DNA of 64,000 nucleotides from the NCBI GenBank assembly GCA_016235815.1, contig JACRIM010000042.1, forward strand, positions 1 to 64,000, given 5' to 3'. This document shows positions 18,002-25,680 of this stretch, piece by piece. The position numbers and the translations under genes were made by a program. Positions within the stretch are counted from its first letter, which is position 1. Every line of letters begins with the position of its first letter. The stretch comes from Planctomycetota bacterium (lineage in GTDB: Bacteria > Planctomycetota > Phycisphaerae > UBA1845 > UTPLA1). A model generated the notes under the pieces. The model did not search any database. It had not been told where the DNA came from and worked only from the letters and a program-made list of their open reading frames with translations.

Positions 18002-18053
18002 ACAAGGCCGGGTTGGTGCGTACCGGAGCGCCAACTCGGCCTTGTGTTTTTTT
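18002..18053 (+). terminator. Rho-independent terminator after the sigma-factor operon
   Basis: acaaggccgggttgg and ccaactcggccttgt form a 15-bp stem with one G-T pair, followed by a run of seven T. It lies 30 bp after the stop at 17971 and separates the sigma operon from the antitoxin promoter. Confidence 0.85.
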
Positions 18054-18095
18054 ACGCGACGCGCATTCCGCCGTACGATTCGTCGATAACACAAA

Positions 18096-18137
18096 TTGAC
18101 ACATTGTGCCACAATTGCCATACTTGCAGTATGGCAA
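18096..18137 (+). promoter_or_regulatory. Promoter and palindromic operators of the ParD-like antitoxin gene
   Basis: TTGACA (18096-18101), 17-bp spacer and CATACT (18119-18124) form a good sigma-70-type promoter. The expected transcription start coincides with the A of the ATG at 18131, so the mRNA may be leaderless. Two inverted repeats overlap it: ATTGTG-c-CACAAT (18103-18115) and the perfect 9-bp TTGCCATAC-ttgca-GTATGGCAA (18115-18137). Their placement fits autoregulation by the ribbon-helix-helix antitoxin. Confidence 0.65.
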
Positions 18138-18415
18138 CGCGAACATCCATGAATGTATCTCTTACAGATCAGCTAAGCCGTTTCGTGAATCGGCATGTGC
18201 AAAGCGGACGCTATCAATCGGCAAGCGAGGTAATCCGCGAAGGACTCCGACTATTGCAGGAGCGAGATGCTGAACGTCAATCCGCCCTGGCTGATGTTCG
18301 CAAGAAAATTGCAGTGGGGATGCGACAGATCGAGCGAGGCGAAGTTCACGACGGTGAAAAAGCCTTCGCGGATCTTCGAAAACGATCGAAAGCCCGGCGA
18401 GCGGGACGCAAATGA
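18131..18415 (+). CDS. ParD/CopG-like type II antitoxin
   Basis: 94 residues. The N-terminal ribbon-helix-helix fold reads MATRTSMNVSLTDQLSRFV, then QSGRYQSASEVIREGLRLL, matching the ParD family. The C-terminal half is charged and helical, as expected for the toxin-binding segment. An in-frame start further upstream at 18044 would sit inside the terminator, so the ATG at 18131 is preferred. Family members bind DNA as dimers, repress their own promoter and neutralise a ParE toxin. Its stop overlaps the toxin start (ATGA). Confidence 0.88.
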   Translation: MATRTSMNVSLTDQLSRFVNRHVQSGRYQSASEVIREGLRLLQERDAERQSALADVRKKIAVGMRQIERGEVHDGEKAFADLRKRSKARRAGRK

Positions 18416-18708
18416 GCCGCTTCATTGTCTCAGACGAAGCGCTGAGAGATTAGTCAGACATCTGGGAGTTTATTGCCGCGGTCAATATTGACGCAGCGGA
18501 TCGATTGATCGATGTTTTGGAAGCGGCCTTTGAACGACTTTGTGATCGGCCGCATATTGGCCACGTTCGACCCGATGTATCGGACAACTCGATTCGATTC
18601 TGGCGGGTGAAATCCTACCTCGTAGCCTATCACCCCGACCACAAGCCAGTTTCGATTGTACGAATCCTGCACGGCGCCCGCGATCTCAACGCTTTGCTGG
18701 GTGATTAG
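18412..18708 (+). pseudogene. ParE-like toxin gene interrupted by an in-frame TAG codon
   Basis: Reading from the ATG that overlaps the antitoxin stop gives MSRFIVSDEALRD, then TAG (18451-18453), then SDIWEFIAAVNIDAAD and a complete ParE-like body. The body includes RPHIGHVRPDV, the central FWRVKSYLVAYHPD and the typical C-terminal ILHGARDLNALL. The frame is otherwise open to a TAG at 18706. The ParE family usually has Leu at the interrupted spot (L-x-D-I-W), one base change from TAG. Most likely the toxin is inactivated and the antitoxin survives. Read-through or restart at the internal TTG near 18505 cannot be excluded but would lose the first helix. Confidence 0.8.
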
Positions 18709-18714
18709 GCGTTC

Positions 18715-19881
18715 TTACACACCTACCGCTTTCCGGCTCTCCACCATCGCAAACGCCGCTTCCAGATCCCCGATCAAATCATCCGCATCTTCAATGCCAA
18801 CGCTGAGCCGCAACAAGCCACCCGTCAGTCCTCGGGCCTCGCGTTGCTCCTTCGGCATGCTCGCGTGCGTCATCGTCGCGGGATGGCCGATGAGGCTTTC
18901 CACGCCACCAAGGCTCTCCGCCAGTGAAAACAGCTTCGTCTGCCCGGCAACCTTGCGCGCCGCCGCTTCGCCGCCCTTGAGCTCAAACGACACCATCCCG
19001 CCAAACCCGCGCATCTGCCGGCGAGCCAGATCGTGCTGCTTGTGGTTCGACAGACCGGGGTAAATCACGCGCGACACACTCGTATTCGATTGCAACCACT
19101 TGGCGATCTTCATCGCATTCGCACAATGCGCTTCCATGCGTAGTGCCAAAGTCTTCACCCCGCGCATCACCAGCCAGCAATCATGCGGACCCGGCACGCC
19201 GCCGACCGCGTTCTGGTGATATTTCAATTTCGTGTAGGCCTGCTCGTCATTGGTCAGGATCGCCCCACCGACGACATCCGAATGCCCGCCGATGTATTTC
19301 GTCGTGCTGTGCACCACGATATCCGCCCCAAGGTCGAGCGGCTGCTGCAGATACGGGCTGGCAAACGTGTTGTCGACGACGGTAAGGCACTTGTGCTTGC
19401 GGCCGATCTCCGCAACCGCCGCGATATTCACCACGCTGAGCAGCGGGTTTGTCGGCGTCTCGATCCACAGCATCTTCGTGTTCGGCCGGATCGCCTTGGC
19501 CACGTTCTCGGGGTTGGTCATATCAACCCACGAGTACTGCAGGCCATACCGCGTGAACACCAACTCAAACAAGCGATACGTGCCGCCATAAACATCATCC
19601 GCGCAAATGACATGATCCCCCGCCGACAGCAGATTCATCACCGTCGCGCTCGCCGCCGACCCCGAGGCAAAGCACAGGCCGTACTTGGCGTTCTCCAGCG
19701 AAGCCAGACACGCCTCCAGCGCCGTCCGCGTCGGGTTGCCGGTGCGGGCGTATTCATAGCCCTTGTGCTGGCCGATCCCCTCTTGGGTATAGGTGCTGGT
19801 CTGAAAGATCGGCACGATGGTGGCCCCGGTAACGGGTTCCGCCTCTTGGCCGACATGGATGGCACGCGTTGCGAATTTCAT
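18715..19881 (-). CDS. PLP-dependent cystathionine gamma-synthase/beta-lyase family enzyme
   Basis: 388 residues from the ATG at 19881, supported by the site gacgaggtacta; an upstream in-frame start would add 18 unrelated residues. Family marks are YARTGNPTR, ASGSAA, the substrate-loop ADDVYGGTYRLF, ETPTNP, VDNTFASPYLQQPL and the PLP lysine in HSTTKYIGGHSD. The C-terminal SLGGVESLIGHPATMTHASM matches Cys/Met metabolism PLP enzymes. The reaction could be cystathionine gamma-synthase, gamma-lyase or beta-lyase; sequence inspection cannot decide. It acts in the cytoplasm in methionine/cysteine interconversion. It lies downstream of and opposite to the toxin remnant, with 6 bp between. Confidence 0.92.
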   Translation of the reverse strand: MKFATRAIHVGQEAEPVTGATIVPIFQTSTYTQEGIGQHKGYEYARTGNPTRTALEACLASLENAKYGLCFASGSAASATVMNLLSAGDHVICADDVYGGTYRLFELVFTRYGLQYSWVDMTNPENVAKAIRPNTKMLWIETPTNPLLSVVNIAAVAEIGRKHKCLTVVDNTFASPYLQQPLDLGADIVVHSTTKYIGGHSDVVGGAILTNDEQAYTKLKYHQNAVGGVPGPHDCWLVMRGVKTLALRMEAHCANAMKIAKWLQSNTSVSRVIYPGLSNHKQHDLARRQMRGFGGMVSFELKGGEAAARKVAGQTKLFSLAESLGGVESLIGHPATMTHASMPKEQREARGLTGGLLRLSVGIEDADDLIGDLEAAFAMVESRKAVGV

Positions 19882-19952
19882 ATTAGTACCTCGTCGGGAT
19901 AGTTTATCACCGACAAGGCCGATACGCCGAATCAAAGATCGAGAGGAGAAAC

Positions 19953-20038
<86 letters not shown>

Positions 20039-20040
20039 GA

Positions 20041-20460
20041 GTGGTTGGGGGGGTCGCCTTGAGGGGTTGGAAATGTAGCCCCAGCACCGCCCACCGTCAA
20101 CCGCCGCCGCCGCCACGCCAAAAGTGCGGTCATAGCCCAACCTGTCGACCACGGGACACGAATTCATGTCGCATGTCCTCACGCGTGAAAAAATAATTCG
20201 CGCCGACGATCGCTTTGCAACAAGTTGTTTCATCCCGCTGGCAACTCGCAAAAAGGACGATAAAATAAGGGGGAATTACAACGCGAAGCGCGCCCGTCCG
20301 CCGTGTAACAATATAAATCAGGTGACTTTGGGTATGCAATAGCCCTCAGTTACAGCCCTGTTACACCACTCGCCGCCCGTTGCTCGATAAAGTGAGCGAT
20401 GTCATGCGAAGGCGTCCGCCGCTGTGACGCCCGAAAAACGAACGCACCGGAGACTCACCC
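20041..20460. other. Intergenic region upstream of the DUF1573 gene
   Basis: No gene is seen in 420 bp. The centre (about 20180-20320) is AT-richer than its surroundings. A perfect 8-bp inverted repeat, gtgtaaca at 20303-20310 and tgttacac at 20359-20366, lies about 95 bp upstream of the next start and could be a regulator site. No clear -35/-10 pair is seen. Confidence 0.5.
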
Positions 20461-21717
20461 ATGCTCGAACAACTCATCAACCGACGACTCACGGCCATCG
20501 TCGCCGCGGCCCTTGTCGCCGCCGGCACGGTCGGCACCCTCCTCGCAAAACCGCCGACCCCGGCGAACACCAAGGACCAGACTCCTCCGCACCTTCGAGC
20601 ATCCACAACGCAACCCGCCGTGAACAACAAGACCGCCGCCAAGCCGCAGCCGCCCGCGCCGCCGCAGGCAACCGTCCAGTTGAAGCCCGGCGAGGAGCCG
20701 AAGATCGAGTTCGACACGCCGATCTATGACGCTGGCCGATTGCGCACGGGAGTTGACATTCAGCATGACTTTTGGTTCCACAACACCGGCACCGGCCCCC
20801 TCGAAATCATCCAGGTCAAGCCGTCCTGCGGCTGCACCACCAGCGGGGAATACGACCGCATTGTCGAACCCGGCAAGTCCGGCAAGATTCCACTAAAGGT
20901 CGCCACCGGCAACTTCAGCGGACCGATTTCGAAATCCGTCACGGTGCTCACAAACGCCCCTGGTGCGGCATCCACCATCGCATTGCAGATCAAGGGTGAA
21001 CTCTGGCAGATGGTGCAGGCCGCCCCCAGTAGCGCCCTCTTTGGCAACACCTCCAGCACCACGGCGCGCGAATCCACCCTCACGCGAAAGATCACCATCA
21101 CAAACAACAGCGAATCGCCGTTGACGCTCGCGTCCCCCAAGTCCTCCAACAACGCGTTTTCGGCGGAAATCAAGCCGCTCGAAGAAGGCAAGAAGTGGGA
21201 GCTTACGGTCGCTCTTTCCCAGGAATTGCCGAACGGCGCCGTCACTGGAAACATCGAGATCGAAACCGGACTGAAGGATATTCCGAAGATCACAATCCCG
21301 TGCAATGCCTACCTCGTCTCCGACGTCGATGTCGTCCCGAACAAGGTGGCCATCCCCGAGACCCGCACTGTCCCGATGCAACGTGATTTCTACGTCCGCA
21401 ACAACGCCGCCAAGCCGCTCGCCATTGCAGACCTTGCTTCGAGCAATCCCGCATTGAAACTCACGATGCAGGAAACGCAGCCGGGCATGGCCTATCGTGT
21501 GACCATGGAAGTTCCGCCGGATGCCAAACTGTCGAAGGATGGCGAAACCGTAACGTTCTCCACAAACAACCCGGCCTATGCCAAGATGACAATCCCGGTC
21601 ACGCTTGGCCCCGGCGTCCCAGTTGTTGCCAACGGTGCGCCGGTCCCGGCGATGGCACCGCCGGTTCAGAATCCGTCGGCCATGCAGCCGGCGTCGGGGA
21701 AGCCTGCCGGAAAATAA
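20461..21717 (+). CDS. Exported DUF1573-domain protein
   Basis: 418 residues. A hydrophobic N-terminal segment (about 10-28) serves as signal or anchor, followed by a Pro/Thr/Lys-rich linker. The DUF1573 domain spans about 78-175, with the core NTGTGPLEIIQVKPSCGCTT and the following EPGKSGKI. The rest holds two more Ig-like (ASPM/MSP-like) beta modules and a Pro/Ala-rich tail. DUF1573 proteins are common in Bacteroidetes and planctomycetes, and the two conserved cysteines (SCGC) suggest metal binding or a redox role, but no function is established. It ends 33 bp before a terminator. Confidence 0.85.
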   Translation: MLEQLINRRLTAIVAAALVAAGTVGTLLAKPPTPANTKDQTPPHLRASTTQPAVNNKTAAKPQPPAPPQATVQLKPGEEPKIEFDTPIYDAGRLRTGVDIQHDFWFHNTGTGPLEIIQVKPSCGCTTSGEYDRIVEPGKSGKIPLKVATGNFSGPISKSVTVLTNAPGAASTIALQIKGELWQMVQAAPSSALFGNTSSTTARESTLTRKITITNNSESPLTLASPKSSNNAFSAEIKPLEEGKKWELTVALSQELPNGAVTGNIEIETGLKDIPKITIPCNAYLVSDVDVVPNKVAIPETRTVPMQRDFYVRNNAAKPLAIADLASSNPALKLTMQETQPGMAYRVTMEVPPDAKLSKDGETVTFSTNNPAYAKMTIPVTLGPGVPVVANGAPVPAMAPPVQNPSAMQPASGKPAGK

Positions 21718-21749
21718 CCGGCCAATCCGAATATGCCGATAGTTTCCAG

Positions 21750-21782
21750 GCGAGCGCTCCATTTGGTGCGCTCGCTTTTTTT
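21750..21782 (+). terminator. Rho-independent terminator after the DUF1573 gene
   Basis: gcgagcgc (21750-21757) pairs with gcgctcgc (21768-21775). The stem continues with cca/tgg after one mismatch, and seven T follow. Confidence 0.8.
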
Positions 21783-21888
21783 CTGCGCATCGACGCCCCC
21801 CGGTCATGCGCCGTATCATCGCAACGAACGGCCATACGGGAATAACAAGTCCACCACGATGGTTGGAATGAGGTCAGCGGAGGTTTCA

Positions 21889-22923
21889 ATGTCAGACGCT
21901 GTGGAAAAAGTCATCATCATCGGCTCCGGCCCTGCCGGATGGACAGCCGCGATCTACGCCGCCCGCGCCAACCTCACGCCCCTCGTCTTCGCAGGCCGGC
22001 CCAAAAGCCAACCCTCGCTCGTGCTCCCCGGCGGCCAACTCATGCTCACGACGGAAGTCGAGAACTACCCCGGCTTCAAACACGGAATCACCGGCCCCAA
22101 GCTCATGTCCGAATTCGAGCAGCAGGCCGTCCGCTTCGGCACGCGCATCGTCACCGATGATGGCATGACCCCCGATGTCTCCAACCCCGATGATGGCCAC
22201 TCCTACAAATATCACGACGTGAAGTCCGTCGATTTTTCCAAACGCCCGTTCAAGATCATTGGCGAGGATGACAAGGTCTACCTCGCGCACAGCGTTATCG
22301 TCGCCACCGGCGCCACCGCAAATTGGATCGGCCTGGAAAACGAAATGCGCCTGGCCCGCACCGGCGGCGGCGTCTCCGCGTGTGCCGTTTGCGACGGAGC
22401 CATGCCCATCTTCCGCAACAAGGAACTCGCCGTTGTAGGCGGCGGCGACTCGGCCGTGGAAGAGGCGACGTATCTCACCAAGTTCGCCAGCAAGGTCCAC
22501 ATGATCCACCGACGCGATCAACTCCGCGCCAGCAAGATCATGGCTCAGCGTGCCCACGACAATCCCAAGATCAACTTCCAGTGGAACAAGACCGTCGTCG
22601 ACGTGCTCGGCGATCAAGCCATCACCGCCGTACGCCTGAAAGACACCGTCACCGGCGCAACCTCCGACCTCCCCGTCGGCGGCCTCTTCGTCGCCATCGG
22701 CCACACCCCCGCGACAAAGTTCCTCAACGGCCAACTCGAACTCGACGCCAAGGGCTACATCAAACTCAAAGACCCCTACCGCTCCACCACCAGCGTGGAC
22801 GGCGTATTCGTCGCCGGCGACTGCGCCGACAGCGTCTACCGCCAGGCCATCACCGCCGCCGGCATGGGCTGCAAAGCAGCCATCGACGCCGAACGCTGGC
22901 TCGCCGACCACGGCGTGCATTAA
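21889..22923 (+). CDS. trxB: Thioredoxin reductase
   Basis: 344 residues. FAD-binding GSGPAGWTA (12-20), redox pair Cys165-Ala-Val-Cys168, NADPH-binding GGGDSAVEE (about 184-192), and the FAD-closing segment VFVAGDCAD near the end. It reduces thioredoxin with NADPH in the cytoplasm. The start at 21889 is set by ggaggt; the frame is open upstream into the terminator but lacks family similarity there. It is somewhat longer than the usual 310-325 residues because of an insertion about residues 95-115 (NPDDGHSYKYHD). Confidence 0.95.
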   Translation: MSDAVEKVIIIGSGPAGWTAAIYAARANLTPLVFAGRPKSQPSLVLPGGQLMLTTEVENYPGFKHGITGPKLMSEFEQQAVRFGTRIVTDDGMTPDVSNPDDGHSYKYHDVKSVDFSKRPFKIIGEDDKVYLAHSVIVATGATANWIGLENEMRLARTGGGVSACAVCDGAMPIFRNKELAVVGGGDSAVEEATYLTKFASKVHMIHRRDQLRASKIMAQRAHDNPKINFQWNKTVVDVLGDQAITAVRLKDTVTGATSDLPVGGLFVAIGHTPATKFLNGQLELDAKGYIKLKDPYRSTTSVDGVFVAGDCADSVYRQAITAAGMGCKAAIDAERWLADHGVH

Positions 22924-22993
22924 CAATCCGAGCCGCGTGGCTAATGCCCGTGGTGGCGAACTCACTGACTTGCGAATCGCGTTAAGTGGTGCA

Positions 22994-23077
22994 ATGAAAA
23001 AGAAACTGATTGTTCAGGTACTCTTACTTTTCCCGTTAATCGTGGCGATAATGATCTGGTTGTTGAGCAAGCTCTGA
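22994..23077 (+). CDS. Possible 27-residue membrane peptide
   Basis: ATG at 22994 opens MKKKLIVQVLLLFPLIV and ends IWLLSKL before TGA. Three lysines then a 20-residue hydrophobic helix is a classic small membrane-peptide pattern. There is no good ribosome-binding site, which lowers confidence. It lies 70 bp after trxB in otherwise non-coding DNA. Function is unknown. Confidence 0.35.
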   Translation: MKKKLIVQVLLLFPLIVAIMIWLLSKL

Positions 23078-23302
23078 TCTTGCTGGTGCGGGGAAAGGGG
23101 GACGGGAGTGAACGCTGGTGCGAGTCGAAGAGTCGCCTGGGAGACATCCCGATCTCCCACTCAATAATACGGGAATCCATTTCCGCGTTACACTGAGGCT
23201 GAATAATTTATCCTGACACCGTTTCAGTTCGGTGGGTACGTTGGCCCGACCGGGCTTCCACGATACGATGATCGTGTGACCGTATAAGTTAGGAGTTCGT
23301 CC
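23078..23302. other. Intergenic region before the S41 peptidase, with a repeated motif
   Basis: No gene is recognised. The motif aaagggggacgggagt (23094-23109) recurs as aaaggggacgggagt just after the S41 peptidase gene (24652-24666). The start of the peptidase is preceded by ttaggagttcgtcc. Confidence 0.5.
23094..23109 (+). repeat. Short direct repeat, left copy
   Basis: aaagggggacgggagt, matching the copy at 24652-24666 except for one extra G. The two copies bracket the S41 peptidase gene. Confidence 0.5.
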
Positions 23303-24646
23303 ATGATCCCGATAGGACGATCGCGTTATCTTGTCCTCGTCGCATTCGGTTTTTCCTGTAGCGGATGCAACAGCGGACTGCTGACGGACCCGGGAACGGC
23401 GCTCGACCTCACCGGCGTCTACATTCCGCCCGACTGCCAAGGCCAGACCATCGAGTCCTACCCGACCACGTCCGACATTTCCGAACCGATCCTCCAGCCC
23501 AATCCCATCGTCTCTCAGACGAGTCAACTGGAGCTGTTCGACGACGCGGCCGATGCGGTCGCCGACACCTATGTCGATCCCGGTCTCAACGGCGTTGATT
23601 GGTCGGGAACGGTCGCGACCTACCGGGCCGAGATCGCCGCCGGAATCGAAACGGAGACCTACTATGCGCGAATGCATGATCTAATCGCGGCGCTGGGCGA
23701 TGAACATTCTTACTTTCTGTCACCCGCACAAGTGCTGTCCGAAAGCGCCGCCCTGGCGGGACAGAATGATTTCGAGGGCTTCGGACTCCTGGTACTCCCG
23801 CTGCTCGAGAAGGACAAGGCCACGATTCTGGCCGTTTTCACCGATGCGCCCGCCGATCACGCCGGGCTCGTGCCGCACGACAGCGTTATTTCCGTTAACG
23901 GCTTTCCACTGGTGGAGCAGGGCCAACCCCACCCGACTCGACTACGTGGACCCGAATGCACGGCTGCGGTCCTTACCGTGCAGTCTCCTGGGCAAGCCGA
24001 GCGCAACGTCACGCTGGTACGCCATCGGATTACCGGGCCACTTCCCGTCTACGAGCGACTGGTCGATACCACCGACGGTTCGCGCGTCGGTTACATCTTT
24101 GTTCCCACGTTTCTCGACAGCACGATTCCCACTCAGATCAGAAGTGCGCTGCAAGCCCTCGGTCCGTTGGATGCTTTGATCGTGGACAATCGCATGAACG
24201 GCGGCGGACTGGGATCCGTCATGAATGCTGTGCTGGGCTTTTTCACGGACGGCACGGTTGGACACTTCGAGAGCCGAACCGCCACGCGGCCCCTGGATAT
24301 CACCGCCGATCCCGTCCTTAACTCGCAAACCGTACCGCTCGTCGTCCTGATCGGCACGGGCACAGTAAGCTATGGCGAGGTCTTCGCCGGAATCCTGCAG
24401 GACGTCGGTCGTGCGCAACTCGTCGGACAGACTACCAACGGTAACGTCGAGACCCTTCACAGAATCGACGGATCGGACGGCTCGCAGATGTGGATCGCAA
24501 ATGAGCGGTTCGATCCGCTCAATTCGCCAGCAGATTGGGAGGAAACCGGCATAGTTCCGGACGTCGAGGCCTCCGCAGACTGGGATACTTTCACGTTCGA
24601 GAATGACGTCGCGGTCAACGCGGCGGTGCAGCTTCTTGGGCATTAA
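23303..24646 (+). CDS. Exported S41-family peptidase (probable lipoprotein)
   Basis: 447 residues. The N-terminus has a short hydrophobic stretch ending FSCSGC, a possible lipoprotein cleavage site. A PDZ-like region (about 155-205, GFGLLVLPLLEK, then DHAGLVPHDSVISVNGFPL) precedes the catalytic core: LDALIVDNRMNGGG, VVLIGTGTVSYGEVFAG (Ser with Glu three residues on) and DVGRAQLVGQTTNGNVET. The lysine that partners serine in CtpA-type proteases (usually in T-x-GKG) is Asn here, so this belongs to, or resembles, the non-lysine branch of S41. It probably acts on exported peptides or proteins. Substrate unknown. Confidence 0.85.
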   Translation: MIPIGRSRYLVLVAFGFSCSGCNSGLLTDPGTALDLTGVYIPPDCQGQTIESYPTTSDISEPILQPNPIVSQTSQLELFDDAADAVADTYVDPGLNGVDWSGTVATYRAEIAAGIETETYYARMHDLIAALGDEHSYFLSPAQVLSESAALAGQNDFEGFGLLVLPLLEKDKATILAVFTDAPADHAGLVPHDSVISVNGFPLVEQGQPHPTRLRGPECTAAVLTVQSPGQAERNVTLVRHRITGPLPVYERLVDTTDGSRVGYIFVPTFLDSTIPTQIRSALQALGPLDALIVDNRMNGGGLGSVMNAVLGFFTDGTVGHFESRTATRPLDITADPVLNSQTVPLVVLIGTGTVSYGEVFAGILQDVGRAQLVGQTTNGNVETLHRIDGSDGSQMWIANERFDPLNSPADWEETGIVPDVEASADWDTFTFENDVAVNAAVQLLGH

Positions 24647-24651
24647 CAGAA

Positions 24652-24667
24652 AAAGGGGACGGGAGTC
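24652..24667 (+). repeat. Short direct repeat, right copy
   Basis: aaaggggacgggagtc, six bases after the S41 peptidase stop; same motif as at 23094-23109. Confidence 0.5.
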
Positions 24668-24816
24668 GATCGCAAGGACTCGCTGTACTTGTTTGACGGT
24701 CCGGGTCAGCCTCTTATTTACTTGACCATTTGACCCACCACCTCCATCCCGATTCAAGCCTTCGCCCCACCCCATTCTTGCCCGCGCAGGGCACTCGGCA
24801 TATACCCCGCATACGA

Positions 24817-25578
24817 ATGATCACCTTCTCTCTCCAATCCGGCTCCAACGGCAACTGCATCTACGTCGAGGCCGGCGGGGTTCGCCTGCTCTTCGACGCC
24901 GGGCTCTCCGGCAAGGAAGCTTCCGCCCGAATGGCCTGTCACGGCCGCGATATCCGCAACTGCGATGCCCTCATCATCTCCCACGACCACACCGACCACG
25001 TCAGCGGCGCGGGCATCTTCCATCGCAAGTTCGGCATGCCCGTCCACATGACCCGCGCTGCCTACACCGCCGTGAAATCCCAACTCGGCGAAATCGAGGA
25101 CATCCGCTATTTCTCCGCCGGCGATTGTCTGGAATTCGGCACCGTCCGCGTCCACACCATCCCCACCCCTCATGACGGAATCGACACCGTCTGCTTCGTC
25201 GTCGAACACGAGAACCGCCGACTCGGAATCATGACCGACCTCGGCCACCCCTTCCGCGGCCTCGAACAGGCCCTCGAAGAAGTCGACGCCGCCTACCTCG
25301 AATGCAACTACGACCCCCACCTCCTCTGGAACGGCCGCTACGCCGAGCACCTCAAACGCCGTATCGCCGGCCAGGGCGGCCACATCTCCAACGACGAAGC
25401 CGCCGAACTAACCAAGCGATGCACCACTCCGCGCCTCAAATGGCTCGCCGCCGCTCACCTCAGCCAGGAAAACAACCGCCCCGACCTCGCCATCGAGGCC
25501 CACCGCCGCCGAATCGGCACCATGCTGCCCGTCTTCGTCGCCTCTCGGTACGAGGTCGGCCGCCTGCTTGAGGTCTGA
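24817..25578 (+). CDS. Metallo-beta-lactamase-fold hydrolase, YycJ/WalJ-like
   Basis: 253 residues from the ATG at 24817; the frame is open further upstream but the family begins with ITFSLQSGSNGNCIYVE. Zinc-ligand motif SHDHTDH, a distal PTPHDG, DLGHP and an aspartate/histidine pair (HLSQENN) match the small YycJ/WalJ branch of the MBL fold. Those members are probable 5'-3' DNA exonucleases or related phosphodiesterases. Cytoplasmic, no signal peptide. It stands alone between the S41 gene and the hydantoinase gene. Confidence 0.88.
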   Translation: MITFSLQSGSNGNCIYVEAGGVRLLFDAGLSGKEASARMACHGRDIRNCDALIISHDHTDHVSGAGIFHRKFGMPVHMTRAAYTAVKSQLGEIEDIRYFSAGDCLEFGTVRVHTIPTPHDGIDTVCFVVEHENRRLGIMTDLGHPFRGLEQALEEVDAAYLECNYDPHLLWNGRYAEHLKRRIAGQGGHISNDEAAELTKRCTTPRLKWLAAAHLSQENNRPDLAIEAHRRRIGTMLPVFVASRYEVGRLLEV

Positions 25579-25680
25579 CCCCCCTCCAAAAACGACTCCC
25601 GAACGCATTGACCCGCCCGCCCAATCGGCTCAGAATGCCGGAAATTGGGTCATTCCCGAAGCTTTGGAGAGCCGCCGAAC

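Noticed and set aside
21892-22965. 357-residue open frame opposite trxB
   Set aside because: Low-complexity Gly/Ala/Asp/Val shadow of the trxB coding strand.
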